Both the position numbers and the translations under genes were made by a program. The notes under the pieces were generated by a model. It saw nothing but the letters and a program-made list of their open reading frames with translations, was not told the DNA's origin and did no database searches. This document shows, piece by piece, positions 28,651-37,464 of a stretch of DNA of 64,000 nt (the first letter of the stretch is position 1; each line of letters starts with the position of its first letter). The stretch covers positions 62,001 to 126,000 of the forward strand of contig CAMENP010000007.1 in NCBI GenBank assembly GCA_945928575.1. The letters are read 5' to 3'. The stretch comes from an uncultured Butyrivibrio sp. (GTDB lineage Bacteria; Bacillota; Clostridia; Lachnospirales; Lachnospiraceae).

Positions 28651-28953
28651 ATGGCAGTTAAAGATTTAAATTCACAGAATTTTGATGAAGCAATCGCTAA
28701 AGGTAAATCACTTGTAGATTTCTATGCAGACTGGTGTAATCCATGCAAGATGCTTGCACCGGCTGTTGAGGCTGCATCGGAGAAGCATACCGATGTGAAC
28801 TTCTACAGACTTAATATTGATAATGCAATGGATATCGCAAGAAAATTCCGCGTTATGAGTATTCCGACACTGATCGTGTTTGAGAACGGCGAGGAAATTA
28901 ATAAGTCCATCGGACTTATTTCGGGTGATGAACTTGAAGATTTGTTAAAATAA
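28651..28953 (+). CDS. Thioredoxin
   Basis: A 100-residue thioredoxin with the active site WCNPCK and the cis-Pro motif (SIPTLIVF). The canonical site is WCGPC; Asn for Gly between the Cys residues should alter the redox potential slightly. It starts 12 nt after oadA with AAGGAG, so it is the last gene of the carboxyltransferase operon, and a terminator follows. Confidence 0.92.
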   Translation: MAVKDLNSQNFDEAIAKGKSLVDFYADWCNPCKMLAPAVEAASEKHTDVNFYRLNIDNAMDIARKFRVMSIPTLIVFENGEEINKSIGLISGDELEDLLK

Positions 28954-28960
28954 TCACAAT

Positions 28961-28998
28961 AAAGCCCCCCGGTAACTGATATTACCGGAGGGCTTTTT
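28961..28998. terminator. Bidirectional terminator
   Basis: A 15-bp stem with one mismatch (AAAGCCC... at 28961-28975 with ...GGGCTTT at 28982-28996), T-rich on the plus side and A-rich on the other. It can end both the thioredoxin operon and the converging DUF4317 gene. Confidence 0.88.
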
Positions 28999-29000
28999 GG

Positions 29001-30125
29001 TTATATCGGTTTGACGTTAATACCGTTGACTTCGACATTGTCGGTAAGCTCAACCATAAGATATGTTTTTCCGTCAATCTGCCTTGTTTCTATAAGGTCG
29101 GTGCGGTCCGGCGAAACCTTGATTATCACGTCAGGAGCTTTGACTTCAAATGTACGAGGGTTTACGACATTGGATGCCATAAAACTTGTTCTGCTGCCGG
29201 CGGCGTCATCATAATTATCGCTGAATGCCTCTATATGTTTATTCTCAACACCGCTTTGTTCAAGCGCCCGCTTTACATCAGCTTTATCAAAAGCTACAGG
29301 ATCGGGCTCGTCTTTATGCTCATCAACGTAAGCACTAAGATTTTCATGAAGATTCTTCACTGTCTCAAAATTACATTGTTCGCCGAGTGTCTCTTCAATG
29401 ATTTCCGAAAAAACATCTTTCTGGCTCTTATATGTAAGCGGAGCGACACATCCGAGCATACCGCCTATAAAATCTGCCTGTATGTTCTCAGAATTCTTAG
29501 TATAATATAATAAATTGTGTATGTCGGTGTTGCGGTCGTTGAATGCCGGAAAGAGAAAAGCGTGTTCCGGAGCTTCCACAAGCCAGTCGCGTATGCGGTT
29601 TTCGACTCTGCCGGTCTCTGCGTTATAACAAAGTCCTTCTTTGGATAATTTGACCGGGCATATGCTGCATAATATATGTTCATAAACATAATCAGATGAA
29701 TCGTCCATATCAAGCCCGTCGGATGATTTGCCCGGAACATCATAAGATGCGTGAATGAGTAATATGAGATAATTTTCGCCATATACATAATTATCGATAA
29801 CTTTATTGTAGAATAGCTCAAGCAATTCGTCGTCCATAAGCTTGCTGGCACGGAGTTTCATAAGAAAATCCTGTGTTCCGCCGTCTGTCTCGGTGTCCGT
29901 CGGAAAAGCCATGTTTAACATGTTCTTGCCAAGCGTTCCGGACATTGAATGACGGAAAAGCGAAAAATACTTGAAAATCTCATCTTCGGGGAGAGAAAGA
30001 AATGCCTCGCGGAAAGTGGTGACTTTTGTTTTGTTGCCGTCAACATAACAGCCGCATATACGGGAAATGCAGCATTTATCGTTGGTGAAAAGTTTTTTGA
30101 TTTCGGATATTTCTTTTTTGTTCAT
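29001..30125 (-). CDS. DUF4317 family protein
   Basis: A 374-residue soluble protein starting MNKKEISEIKKLF, the pattern I recall for DUF4317, a family common in Lachnospiraceae and without known function. Near the N-terminus is CCISRICGCYVDG, a Cys-rich strand pair. No catalytic motif, signal or membrane segment is seen. It is monocistronic, with its own strong promoter and a shared terminator. Confidence 0.75.
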   Translation of the reverse strand: MNKKEISEIKKLFTNDKCCISRICGCYVDGNKTKVTTFREAFLSLPEDEIFKYFSLFRHSMSGTLGKNMLNMAFPTDTETDGGTQDFLMKLRASKLMDDELLELFYNKVIDNYVYGENYLILLIHASYDVPGKSSDGLDMDDSSDYVYEHILCSICPVKLSKEGLCYNAETGRVENRIRDWLVEAPEHAFLFPAFNDRNTDIHNLLYYTKNSENIQADFIGGMLGCVAPLTYKSQKDVFSEIIEETLGEQCNFETVKNLHENLSAYVDEHKDEPDPVAFDKADVKRALEQSGVENKHIEAFSDNYDDAAGSRTSFMASNVVNPRTFEVKAPDVIIKVSPDRTDLIETRQIDGKTYLMVELTDNVEVNGINVKPI

Positions 30126-30160
30126 TATAATACAACCTCTTGTAAAAATATGCTTATAAA

Positions 30161-30189
30161 ATTATAATCCCAAAAAAGATTTCTGGCAA
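30161..30189 (-). promoter_or_regulatory. Promoter of the DUF4317 gene
   Basis: On the minus strand: TTGCCA (30189-30184), a 17-nt spacer, TATAAT (30166-30161), about 36 nt before the ATG. Confidence 0.8.
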
Positions 30190-30202
30190 GAAACAAATCT
30201 TC

Positions 30203-30232
30203 TTGATGTCAGTGTAATGAATGGTGTAAAAT
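30203..30232 (+). promoter_or_regulatory. Likely promoter of the multi-Cys/SPFH gene pair
   Basis: TTGATG at 30203-30208, an 18-nt spacer and TAAAAT at 30227-30232, lying 22 nt before the start codon; the short leader makes it only plausible. Confidence 0.45.
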
Positions 30233-30253
30233 TATGGAAAAGGAGGAATATGT

Positions 30254-31477
30254 ATGGGATTTCTGGATGATTTGGCGAATGCATTCGGGGAGGGAATAAA
30301 GGCATTCAGTGAGCAGATTGCCAAGAATGACGAGAGACTTCTTACGTCGTATTACGATATGATGACGGAGTGTCTGGACCGTACCGAGCGGAGCGCACTG
30401 AGCGAGCGAAGAGGCGTAGATACGGAACAGGTCAGGATTGCGGAAAATTTCGGACGCAGTCTGCCGCCGGAGCAGTATGACAGGCTGCAGCAGCTTCTTA
30501 ATTCCAAGGAGATACAGGATTATCAGCACAAATTAGAGGAGATGCAGGCTGAGAACAGAAAAAGAGAGAAACCGGATGTGCTGTGTTCGCCGGATTGTTT
30601 TGTCGGAACGGAGCATTGTGAGGAGTGCCGCATGAAACAGAAGGCAATTCTGGAAGCGATGTATCAGTTGGAGCAATTGGAAAATGCGATCAATGATCCG
30701 TCCGCCAGGCAGGCCAGTATGGCAGATATATCAGGCGGTGTCAAGTGCTGCATGTGCGGTGCGCCGATTACGGCGCTTGCGTCGGAGTGCGCCTATTGCG
30801 GAATGCCGTTTGGCCCTGTTTACAGCATGAGCAGGAAAAATCTTCCGGCAACCTCGCTGGAACGTGAGAGACTTATGCTCAATGAAGCTGCCAAAGTCTA
30901 TAAATTATATATTGAATTCGGAGATTTTCTGGAAGAGGCCGGAAGGGAAAAATCGGATGCGCGCATTGCCATGGCACCGGTATACATGCAGAAATATCTG
31001 AGAAGGTTAATGCAGTTTTCTATGAATACGCGTGTGATGGGTCCGATGGAGATAAGTAAGGGCGCAAGGCATTATAATATGTCCGTCAGCGAGTACGTCG
31101 GTTCCATTATAGCGAGCGGCGGAGGCGACAATAACGGAGTACTGCCATGGTATTTAATCTGCGCCAAGGAAAACGGCCAGGCCATTGAGGAGCATACGGA
31201 AAGGGAGCGGGAAATTGACAGGAAAAATCATGAAATCCGGATGCAGGCAATGCAGAAAAGGCATGAGATACAGATGGAGACCATGAGACGTCAGGAGAAG
31301 CTTCTGCTGAGCAAGACACCGAAATACCAGGCCGGCGGCGGAGGCGGCGGATATCTCGGTTCGCGCTGTTGCGGAAACTGCGTAAGTTATATGCCTGAGC
31401 ATAATAAATGCGCGCGAGATACATATAAGAACATAAGCGGTGCGGCCGATTACTGTGCATATCATGAATACAAATAG
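30254..31477 (+). CDS. Multi-zinc-ribbon protein of unknown function, partner of an SPFH protein
   Basis: A 407-residue protein I do not recognise. It has three Cys clusters: CSPDC...CEEC (about 115-128), a zinc ribbon CCMCGAP...CAYCGMP (about 162-180), and a C-terminal CCGNC...C...CAYH group. Charged helical stretches (about 75-105 and 315-355) could form coiled coils. A Gly-rich spacer precedes the last Cys group. AGGAGG at 30241-30246 sets the start. It lies 25 nt before an SPFH/zinc-ribbon gene, so the two products probably work together, perhaps at the membrane. Confidence 0.6.
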   Translation: MGFLDDLANAFGEGIKAFSEQIAKNDERLLTSYYDMMTECLDRTERSALSERRGVDTEQVRIAENFGRSLPPEQYDRLQQLLNSKEIQDYQHKLEEMQAENRKREKPDVLCSPDCFVGTEHCEECRMKQKAILEAMYQLEQLENAINDPSARQASMADISGGVKCCMCGAPITALASECAYCGMPFGPVYSMSRKNLPATSLERERLMLNEAAKVYKLYIEFGDFLEEAGREKSDARIAMAPVYMQKYLRRLMQFSMNTRVMGPMEISKGARHYNMSVSEYVGSIIASGGGDNNGVLPWYLICAKENGQAIEEHTEREREIDRKNHEIRMQAMQKRHEIQMETMRRQEKLLLSKTPKYQAGGGGGGYLGSRCCGNCVSYMPEHNKCARDTYKNISGAADYCAYHEYK

Positions 31478-31502
31478 GCATGATTGAAAGGAGAAGGACT
31501 AT

Positions 31503-32675
31503 ATGGGTTTAATTAAGGCAGTCACATCAACGGTAACCTCTACGATAGCGGAGATGTGGGAGGATTATATTTACTGCGATTCGATGAGCAATGATATTCT
31601 TATTCAGAAAGGCGTTGCCAGAAAAACGGGCGGAAACAACAATACAAGTGGCAATGTCATAACGGACGGAAGCAGGATAGCGGTCAATGCGGGCCAGTTT
31701 ATGATTGTCGTGGAGAACGGAAAAATAATTGATTTTACCGCCGAAGAAGGTGGATACATATATGATACAAAGACAGAGCCGTCACTTTTTTGCGGAAGCT
31801 TCAAGGATGGGCTTAAGGAAGCCGTGAATACTATTAAAGAACGCTTCAAATTCGGAGGACAGCCGGCCAATGACCAGCGCGTGTATTATATAAATACCAA
31901 AGAGATACTTGATAACAAGTTCGGTTTCGGAAATATGCCGTTCCGCGACAATGAATTTAATATAAGCATAATGCTTCAGGGCTTTGGAGTGTACAGCTTT
32001 AAGATAATCAATCCTCTTATTTTTTACAGAAACATAGGAGCCAACGTTGCGGACTCGTACAGCAAAAGCACACTGGCCGGACAGATGAGAACGGAGCTGC
32101 AGGGCGCACTTATGCCCGTTCTCGGAACAATATCGGAAAGCGACATGAGATATGACAGGCTTCCGCAGGAAAGTCAGAGAATTTTGCAGGAACTTAAATC
32201 ACAACTTAACGAAGAATGGAACGTCGGACGCGGAATAGAGATGACGGTGATCACATTCCAGTCAATCGCACCGGATGATGAAAGCAGAGATAAAATACGT
32301 GAATTTCAGGAATCAAGAGTCTATGCGGGCGACCATAACATGCTTGGCGCGCGTATAGGAGCGGCGCAGGCCAATGCGATGGAGGATGCGGCGAGAAATC
32401 CGGGAGGTGCAGTGAGTGCCGTTGCCGGTATGGGAATGATCTCGCAGGCGGGAAATATAAATGCCGATAAGCTTTTAAATAAGCCTGAGAAACCGGCACC
32501 GCAGGGAAAATGGACATGTGAGTGCGGAAGTGTCAACGAATATCCGTTCTGCCCTATGTGCGGCCGGCCTAAACCGGAGAGAAATCCGTATGTGTGCGAA
32601 AACTGCGGCACGGACTGGTCTTTTATGGAAAAACAGCCAAAGTTCTGCCCTTCGTGCGGCAAGCCAATGGCCTAA
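31503..32675 (+). CDS. SPFH (YdjI-like) protein with C-terminal zinc ribbons
   Basis: A 390-residue protein. Residues about 20-270 resemble the YdjI-type SPFH/band 7 domain (QKGVARKTGG and VNAGQFMIVVENGKI at the start, EFQESRVYAGD at the end). There is no N-terminal membrane helix, only an amphipathic start. The C-terminus holds two zinc ribbons (CECGS...CPMCGRP and CENCGT...CPSCGKP). Bacillus YdjI works with a PspA-like protein in membrane-stress defence; no PspA homologue is beside this copy, and the multi-Cys protein upstream takes that place. Confidence 0.8.
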   Translation: MGLIKAVTSTVTSTIAEMWEDYIYCDSMSNDILIQKGVARKTGGNNNTSGNVITDGSRIAVNAGQFMIVVENGKIIDFTAEEGGYIYDTKTEPSLFCGSFKDGLKEAVNTIKERFKFGGQPANDQRVYYINTKEILDNKFGFGNMPFRDNEFNISIMLQGFGVYSFKIINPLIFYRNIGANVADSYSKSTLAGQMRTELQGALMPVLGTISESDMRYDRLPQESQRILQELKSQLNEEWNVGRGIEMTVITFQSIAPDDESRDKIREFQESRVYAGDHNMLGARIGAAQANAMEDAARNPGGAVSAVAGMGMISQAGNINADKLLNKPEKPAPQGKWTCECGSVNEYPFCPMCGRPKPERNPYVCENCGTDWSFMEKQPKFCPSCGKPMA

Positions 32676-32697
32676 ATATTAAATGTTTATAAACTGG

Positions 32698-32726
32698 TTG
32701 ACAACAATATGAACGCGTTCTATACT
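32698..32726 (+). promoter_or_regulatory. Strong promoter of the degV gene
   Basis: TTGACA at 32698-32703, a 17-nt spacer and TATACT at 32721-32726; the start codon is 45 nt further on. Confidence 0.85.
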
Positions 32727-32730
32727 ATAA

Positions 32731-32753
32731 CATGTAGTAATGAATACTACGTG
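32731..32753. promoter_or_regulatory. Inverted repeat at the degV transcription start, possible operator
   Basis: GTAGTA-ATGAA-TACTAC forms perfect 6-bp arms (8 of 9 bp when extended) right where transcription should start. The spacing and TAGTA/TACTA core recall operators of the FapR type that control lipid genes, but it could also be an RNA hairpin. Confidence 0.45.
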
Positions 32754-32770
32754 TTAAGGAGATTGATAAT

Positions 32771-33625
32771 ATGAATGCTTCTAAAGTTGCGATACTTGTG
32801 GATTCCGGCTGCGATATACCGGAAGAGTTTATAGAACAGAATGATATTAAGGTACTCAGACTTAAGGTTATGTACGGTGATAATATATATTCGGACGGAC
32901 TTGATCTGGATCCGCTAGAGGTTTACAGACGTTTTCCGAATGAGATTCCGAAGACTTCCACCCCGAATATGCAGGAAGTTATGGATATTGTCGAGGAAAT
33001 TAAGTCAGAGGGATATGAGAGCGTTATTGCGGTTACGATTTCGAGCGGCTTAAGCGGAACATATAATACTGTGGCAATGACATTTAATAATGTCAAGGGC
33101 ATTGATACATATGCTTTTGATTCCAAGAATATATCCATCGGCGCCGGACTTTTGGCAATGTGGGCGGCCAACCGTGCTAATGAAGGCATGAGTTTTAAGG
33201 ATATAACGGAAGGACTTGAACGTAAGATATACGATTCCAAGGTATTTTTCTACATGGATACGTTGGATTATCTCCGCAAAGGCGGAAGAATTAATCCGGC
33301 AGTTGCCATTGTCGGTAAGGCGCTGAATCTTAAACCGATAATTTCATGCAACGAGAAGGGTGTGTATTACACCGTGGCGAAGATAAGAGGATCCCATAAG
33401 GGACTCAGTAAGCTTATGGAAGTTGCGACGGAATTTGCTAACCGTGGGAAAGCCATGATTGCGCTTATGAATGGGGATGCTAAGGATGTTGCAGCGCAGG
33501 TAAAGTCTTTAATTACTGAACAGGTTCATAACAGCGAGATTGTTGTTGATAAACAGATCACTGCGTCAATGGCAGTGCATACCGGACCGGGTCTTATAGG
33601 AATCGGGGTCCTGCTTGAGGATTAG
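32771..33625 (+). CDS. DegV family fatty-acid-binding protein
   Basis: A 284-residue DegV/FakB-type protein. The ligand motifs are clear: DSGCDIP at the start, TSTPN (about 58-62) and SSGLSGTYN (about 93-101), then the C-terminal domain with DTLDYLRKGGRI. Characterised members bind a fatty acid and present it to the kinase FakA. No fakA is in the window. It is a single gene between its own promoter and a terminator. Confidence 0.92.
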   Translation: MNASKVAILVDSGCDIPEEFIEQNDIKVLRLKVMYGDNIYSDGLDLDPLEVYRRFPNEIPKTSTPNMQEVMDIVEEIKSEGYESVIAVTISSGLSGTYNTVAMTFNNVKGIDTYAFDSKNISIGAGLLAMWAANRANEGMSFKDITEGLERKIYDSKVFFYMDTLDYLRKGGRINPAVAIVGKALNLKPIISCNEKGVYYTVAKIRGSHKGLSKLMEVATEFANRGKAMIALMNGDAKDVAAQVKSLITEQVHNSEIVVDKQITASMAVHTGPGLIGIGVLLED

Positions 33626-33682
33626 TTTTTTAACCCGGATGGTATTTTTAGGAAACTGATAGCGTATGTAACTTTATTTTTT

Positions 33683-33710
33683 ACGGATATCTTTATGATA
33701 TCCGTTTTTT
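33683..33710 (+). terminator. Rho-independent terminator of degV
   Basis: A perfect 9-bp stem (ACGGATATC at 33683-33691 with GATATCCGT at 33697-33705, loop TTTAT) runs into six Ts. Confidence 0.9.
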
Positions 33711-33723
33711 AAATATAAGAATA

Positions 33724-33752
33724 TTGCGGTAGGTATTTGCAGATGATACAAT
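33724..33752 (+). promoter_or_regulatory. Promoter of the kinase-amidotransferase fusion gene
   Basis: TTGCGG at 33724-33729, a 17-nt spacer and TACAAT at 33747-33752, 37 nt before the start codon. Confidence 0.65.
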
Positions 33753-33789
33753 AATAAATAATACGGATGAGCAGGCAAGGAGGATAATG

Positions 33790-36700
33790 ATGAATAACAG
33801 TTACGGACATCAGATGGTTTCAACCAAAGCAAATACGCTGTATGCACTCAGTAAGGTTATTACCAAATCCAAAATCGAGAAGATGTATATTCTTCCGGTG
33901 GCTGAATATGAGAAAAACAGTGATGATATTATAGATGATATTGCAAAACGGTTTGGTGGGGATATGATTATTGTCAGAAGTTCATCATCCAAGGAGGACA
34001 GTTTCAAAACCTCAAATGCCGGACATTATGAGAGCGTAATGGGAATAAATTCTGCTGATCCGGAACAGGTACGGAAAGCGATTGCCAAAGTTATGCATTC
34101 TTATATGCAGGATAGTGAAGATATAGAAAATGAACAGATACTCGTGCAGCGTCAGGCGCAGAATGTGCATTACAGCGGTGTTATATTTACGAGGGATATT
34201 CAGGAAAACAGACCCTATTATCTGATCAATTATGATGACCAGGGGTCAACGGATTCCGTCACAAGCGGACGCGGCGGCAAGACCTTGTGGATACTCAAGA
34301 ATACCGACATAACGGGAGTTGACGCACCGTGGGGTGCATTAATTGCAGCTGTGCAGGAAATAGAGCTTTTTCTTAACGGAATGGCACTTGATATAGAATT
34401 TGCGGTTAATTACTCCGGTGAAATAATTATTTTCCAGGTAAGACCGCTTGTCGCAAGTTACAAACACGGCAAGGAAATTGATGACAGAGACTTTTTTGAG
34501 CGATGTACTAATATAAGAAATCAATATTTGTCGGATACCAATGTAATTACCGGTACACCGATGATGTTGTCAGATATGGCATTTTGGAATCCGTCTGAGA
34601 TAATAGGAACAAATCCAAGGGAACTTGAATATTCGCTTTATGATGAGATAATAACCAGCCATGCATGGAATTACGGAATAGCCGGGCTTGGATATAGAAA
34701 GCTCGACAGAAAACTTATGTACAGGCTCGGCAACAAGCCGTATATATGTCTTGAGTATTCGTTCTACAGCCTGATACCGCAGTCGGTGAATGAAGACCTT
34801 GCAATAAAGCTCGTAAAATATTATTGCAATAAATTAAAACATGATTTAACGTCACATGATAAGATAGAATTTGAAATAGCATTTACAATATATGATTTCT
34901 GTACCGAAAAAGGAAGTCTGGAATTGCTTGAATCGGGTTTTTCAGAGAACGAGAGAGAGGAATTTCTTAAGGCATTGTATGAGCTTACCGAGAATGCCTT
35001 ATATAATCATGAGAAAATTCTCAAAGAAGACCTTATGTCGCTTAAACAGCTTGAGAATGTAAGAAGACCGATAGAATATGCACTTTCATGTGACGCGCTG
35101 TCCACAAGTGAAATGCTTAAGGGTGCGCTTGATCTTATTGATGTCATACCGCATTACGGAACCGTGCAGTTTACGAGACAGGCGAGACTTGCCTTCATGG
35201 CGAGGACTTTCTGCCGCACCCTTGTGGAGGCGGGATATTTTACCAATGAAGAGATGGATGGATTTATGAAATCCATTAATACCGTTTCATCAAGATTTGA
35301 CAGCGATTTTGAAAAGTTTTCGGACGGCAGGATGTCAAGGGATGAATTTAACAGCAAATACGGGCATCTGAGAAGTGGTACATATGATATCAGAACGGAC
35401 AGATATGACAGGATGAGCTTCAGACCGGCTTCGGGCAGAAAAAGGACTGCATCGGCATCGGGAAATGTTGATCTCGATGAGGATAAGCTTAAGAAAGCAC
35501 TTGCTGATATCGGATTCAGGATTACACCGGCAGACTTTCAGGCATTTTTGCGCAGTGCCATAGAACAGAGAGAGTATTTTAAGTTTGAATTTACCAAAGC
35601 ATTAAGCCTTGTGCTGGAATTGCTGATAAGCGTTGGCGAGGATCTTGACATAAAGAGACGTGAATTGTCATGGATGAATGTTGATGATATGAGAAAATGC
35701 GTCGCAATCGGCAACACCGAAGAGTATAAGCACGTTCTCGAGAACATATTTGAACGCCGTAAGAGTGAGTATATTCTTAACCGCATGATAATACTTCCGG
35801 AAGTCATCACCCGCGATTCCGATATTGGTATAGTACCAGTTTCGGAGGCAAGGCCGAACTTTATAACTTCCAAGCATGTTGAGGGAGAACTTATCGTGCT
35901 GGAGGATGAGCCGGGAGCTGATCTTGCCGATAAAATAGTGGCGATTCCCAAAGCAGATCCGGGGTATGAATGGATTTTTACCAAGGGAATAAAAGGATTC
36001 ATAACGCAGTACGGCGGCGTGGCGTCCCATATGGCTATAAGATGCGCGGAGTTTGAAATACCGGCGGCCATCGGATGCGGCGAGAAAATATATAATTATG
36101 TGACAGGAATGAGTTATATAGATCTTGACTGCCGTAACGGAAGAATAGAAGAAGGACTCCAGTATAAGAATCTCCGTGCGTTGATAACACAGCGTGAAGG
36201 CGTAAACCAGTATGGCGATCCGACTGATGTTCTTGAAGCTGCATATATAAGATTTTACGAACTGCTGGGATTTATCCCGGTGCCCGTGTCAAATCATACC
36301 AAGAATTATGAGAAACTTTTTGACGAGAGAGTGGATTTACTGATTGTAGTAGGCGGAGGCTCACTGAATCCGAAACATTATGACAGAATGCATAATGATG
36401 AATTACAGCCGCACAGAGATGCAACGGAAGAGAAAATGATAAGATATTGCACCGCGCACGGCATTCCTATTATAGCAACATGCAGGGGAATGCAATATGT
36501 GAATGTGCTTTTCGGCGGCAAACTCGCATATCATCCGAAGCTTAAAGTCAAAAGACCGAGAGGAGAGGACCATAAAGTCTATCTTGTGCGTGAAGACAGG
36601 GAAATTTATGTGAATAATTATCATCAGGACTGCATATTTGAAAAAGACCTGGCACCGTGCCTTGCTCCGGTTGCGATAGACCGCGATAACGGCGTGGTTG

Positions 36701-36834
36701 AGGCCTTTGTCTCTGAAGAAATGAAAATCCTCGGTCTCCAGTGGCATCCGGAACGCCGGTTTGAAACGGAAAATGCGCAGGAAGAGACACGTAAGATAGT
36801 TTTGGATTTTATAAGAAAATATGTCACGAGGTAA
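33790..36834 (+). CDS. Fusion of PEP-synthase-like (L-glutamine-kinase-like) enzyme and class I glutamine amidotransferase
   Basis: A 1014-residue fusion. Residues about 1-218 are a PPDK/PEP-synthase-type ATP-grasp domain (IIVRSSSSKED near the start, FQVRPL at the end). About 220-690 is a helical region with no familiar motif. About 690-790 is the swivelling phosphohistidine domain, with His747 in GGVASHMAIR. About 797-1014 is a class I amidotransferase with Cys898 (ATCRGMQ), His986 and Glu988 (QWHPERR). No PEP/pyruvate-binding TIM barrel is present, so it is not PEP synthase. Campylobacter jejuni Cj1418 (glutamine kinase) and Cj1417 (gamma-glutamyl-CDP-amidate hydrolase) have these two architectures as separate proteins. 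The ATG at 33790 is preferred to the adjacent 33787 on AGGAGG spacing (6 nt). Inferred product: a phosphoramidate compound. Confidence 0.8.
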   Translation: MNNSYGHQMVSTKANTLYALSKVITKSKIEKMYILPVAEYEKNSDDIIDDIAKRFGGDMIIVRSSSSKEDSFKTSNAGHYESVMGINSADPEQVRKAIAKVMHSYMQDSEDIENEQILVQRQAQNVHYSGVIFTRDIQENRPYYLINYDDQGSTDSVTSGRGGKTLWILKNTDITGVDAPWGALIAAVQEIELFLNGMALDIEFAVNYSGEIIIFQVRPLVASYKHGKEIDDRDFFERCTNIRNQYLSDTNVITGTPMMLSDMAFWNPSEIIGTNPRELEYSLYDEIITSHAWNYGIAGLGYRKLDRKLMYRLGNKPYICLEYSFYSLIPQSVNEDLAIKLVKYYCNKLKHDLTSHDKIEFEIAFTIYDFCTEKGSLELLESGFSENEREEFLKALYELTENALYNHEKILKEDLMSLKQLENVRRPIEYALSCDALSTSEMLKGALDLIDVIPHYGTVQFTRQARLAFMARTFCRTLVEAGYFTNEEMDGFMKSINTVSSRFDSDFEKFSDGRMSRDEFNSKYGHLRSGTYDIRTDRYDRMSFRPASGRKRTASASGNVDLDEDKLKKALADIGFRITPADFQAFLRSAIEQREYFKFEFTKALSLVLELLISVGEDLDIKRRELSWMNVDDMRKCVAIGNTEEYKHVLENIFERRKSEYILNRMIILPEVITRDSDIGIVPVSEARPNFITSKHVEGELIVLEDEPGADLADKIVAIPKADPGYEWIFTKGIKGFITQYGGVASHMAIRCAEFEIPAAIGCGEKIYNYVTGMSYIDLDCRNGRIEEGLQYKNLRALITQREGVNQYGDPTDVLEAAYIRFYELLGFIPVPVSNHTKNYEKLFDERVDLLIVVGGGSLNPKHYDRMHNDELQPHRDATEEKMIRYCTAHGIPIIATCRGMQYVNVLFGGKLAYHPKLKVKRPRGEDHKVYLVREDREIYVNNYHQDCIFEKDLAPCLAPVAIDRDNGVVEAFVSEEMKILGLQWHPERRFETENAQEETRKIVLDFIRKYVTR

Positions 36835-36839
36835 GTGCA

Positions 36840-37463
36840 ATGAAATATGACGGTATTATATTTGATATGGATGGCACAATATGGAATACGGAAAAAGAGG
36901 TCTGTCTGGCATGGAACAAGGTACTTGCCGATGCCGGACATCCCAAACGTGTAACTGGTGATGAACTGGCCGGATATATGGGGCTTCCGATGACTGAGAT
37001 TGCGAAGCGGATGTTTGGCACGGATAATTACGACAGTGTGGCAGAACTTTTTGGACGCTGTATGCAGTATGAAAACGAATATATTGCAAAACATGGAGCA
37101 ACATTATATCCTGATTTAATAAATACGTTGAAACAGATGTATACAAAAATACCGCTCTTTATAGTCAGCAACTGCCAGTCGGGATATATCGAGGCTTTTT
37201 TTAAGGCATATGATACAGCCGGGTATTTTAAGGATTATCTGTGCTTTGGAGACACGGGAGAATTAAAAGACCATAATATAAGGCTGCTTGCCCGTCGCAA
37301 CAACCTTAATTCCCCGGTATATATAGGGGACACCAAAGGCGATTGCGAAGCGGCACATGCAGCCGGTGTTGATTTCATATGGGCATCATATGGATTCGGC
37401 CATTCGGATAATTACGAAGGCAGAATTGATATGTTTGCCGATATATTATCAATATGTGAATAA
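36840..37463 (+). CDS. HAD-family hydrolase (phosphoglycolate-phosphatase-like)
   Basis: A 207-residue HAD subfamily IA phosphatase. Motif I is FDMDGTIWNTE (nucleophile Asp and acid Asp), with a helical cap after it; motif II is IVSNCQSG, and motif IV is YIGDTKGDCEAA. It starts 5 nt after the fusion gene, so the two are surely co-transcribed and the substrate is likely a phosphorylated compound of that pathway. Its stop codon is only one nt from the stop of the converging flippase gene, leaving no room for a classical terminator. Confidence 0.88.
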   Translation: MKYDGIIFDMDGTIWNTEKEVCLAWNKVLADAGHPKRVTGDELAGYMGLPMTEIAKRMFGTDNYDSVAELFGRCMQYENEYIAKHGATLYPDLINTLKQMYTKIPLFIVSNCQSGYIEAFFKAYDTAGYFKDYLCFGDTGELKDHNIRLLARRNNLNSPVYIGDTKGDCEAAHAAGVDFIWASYGFGHSDNYEGRIDMFADILSICE

Positions 37464-37464
37464 A

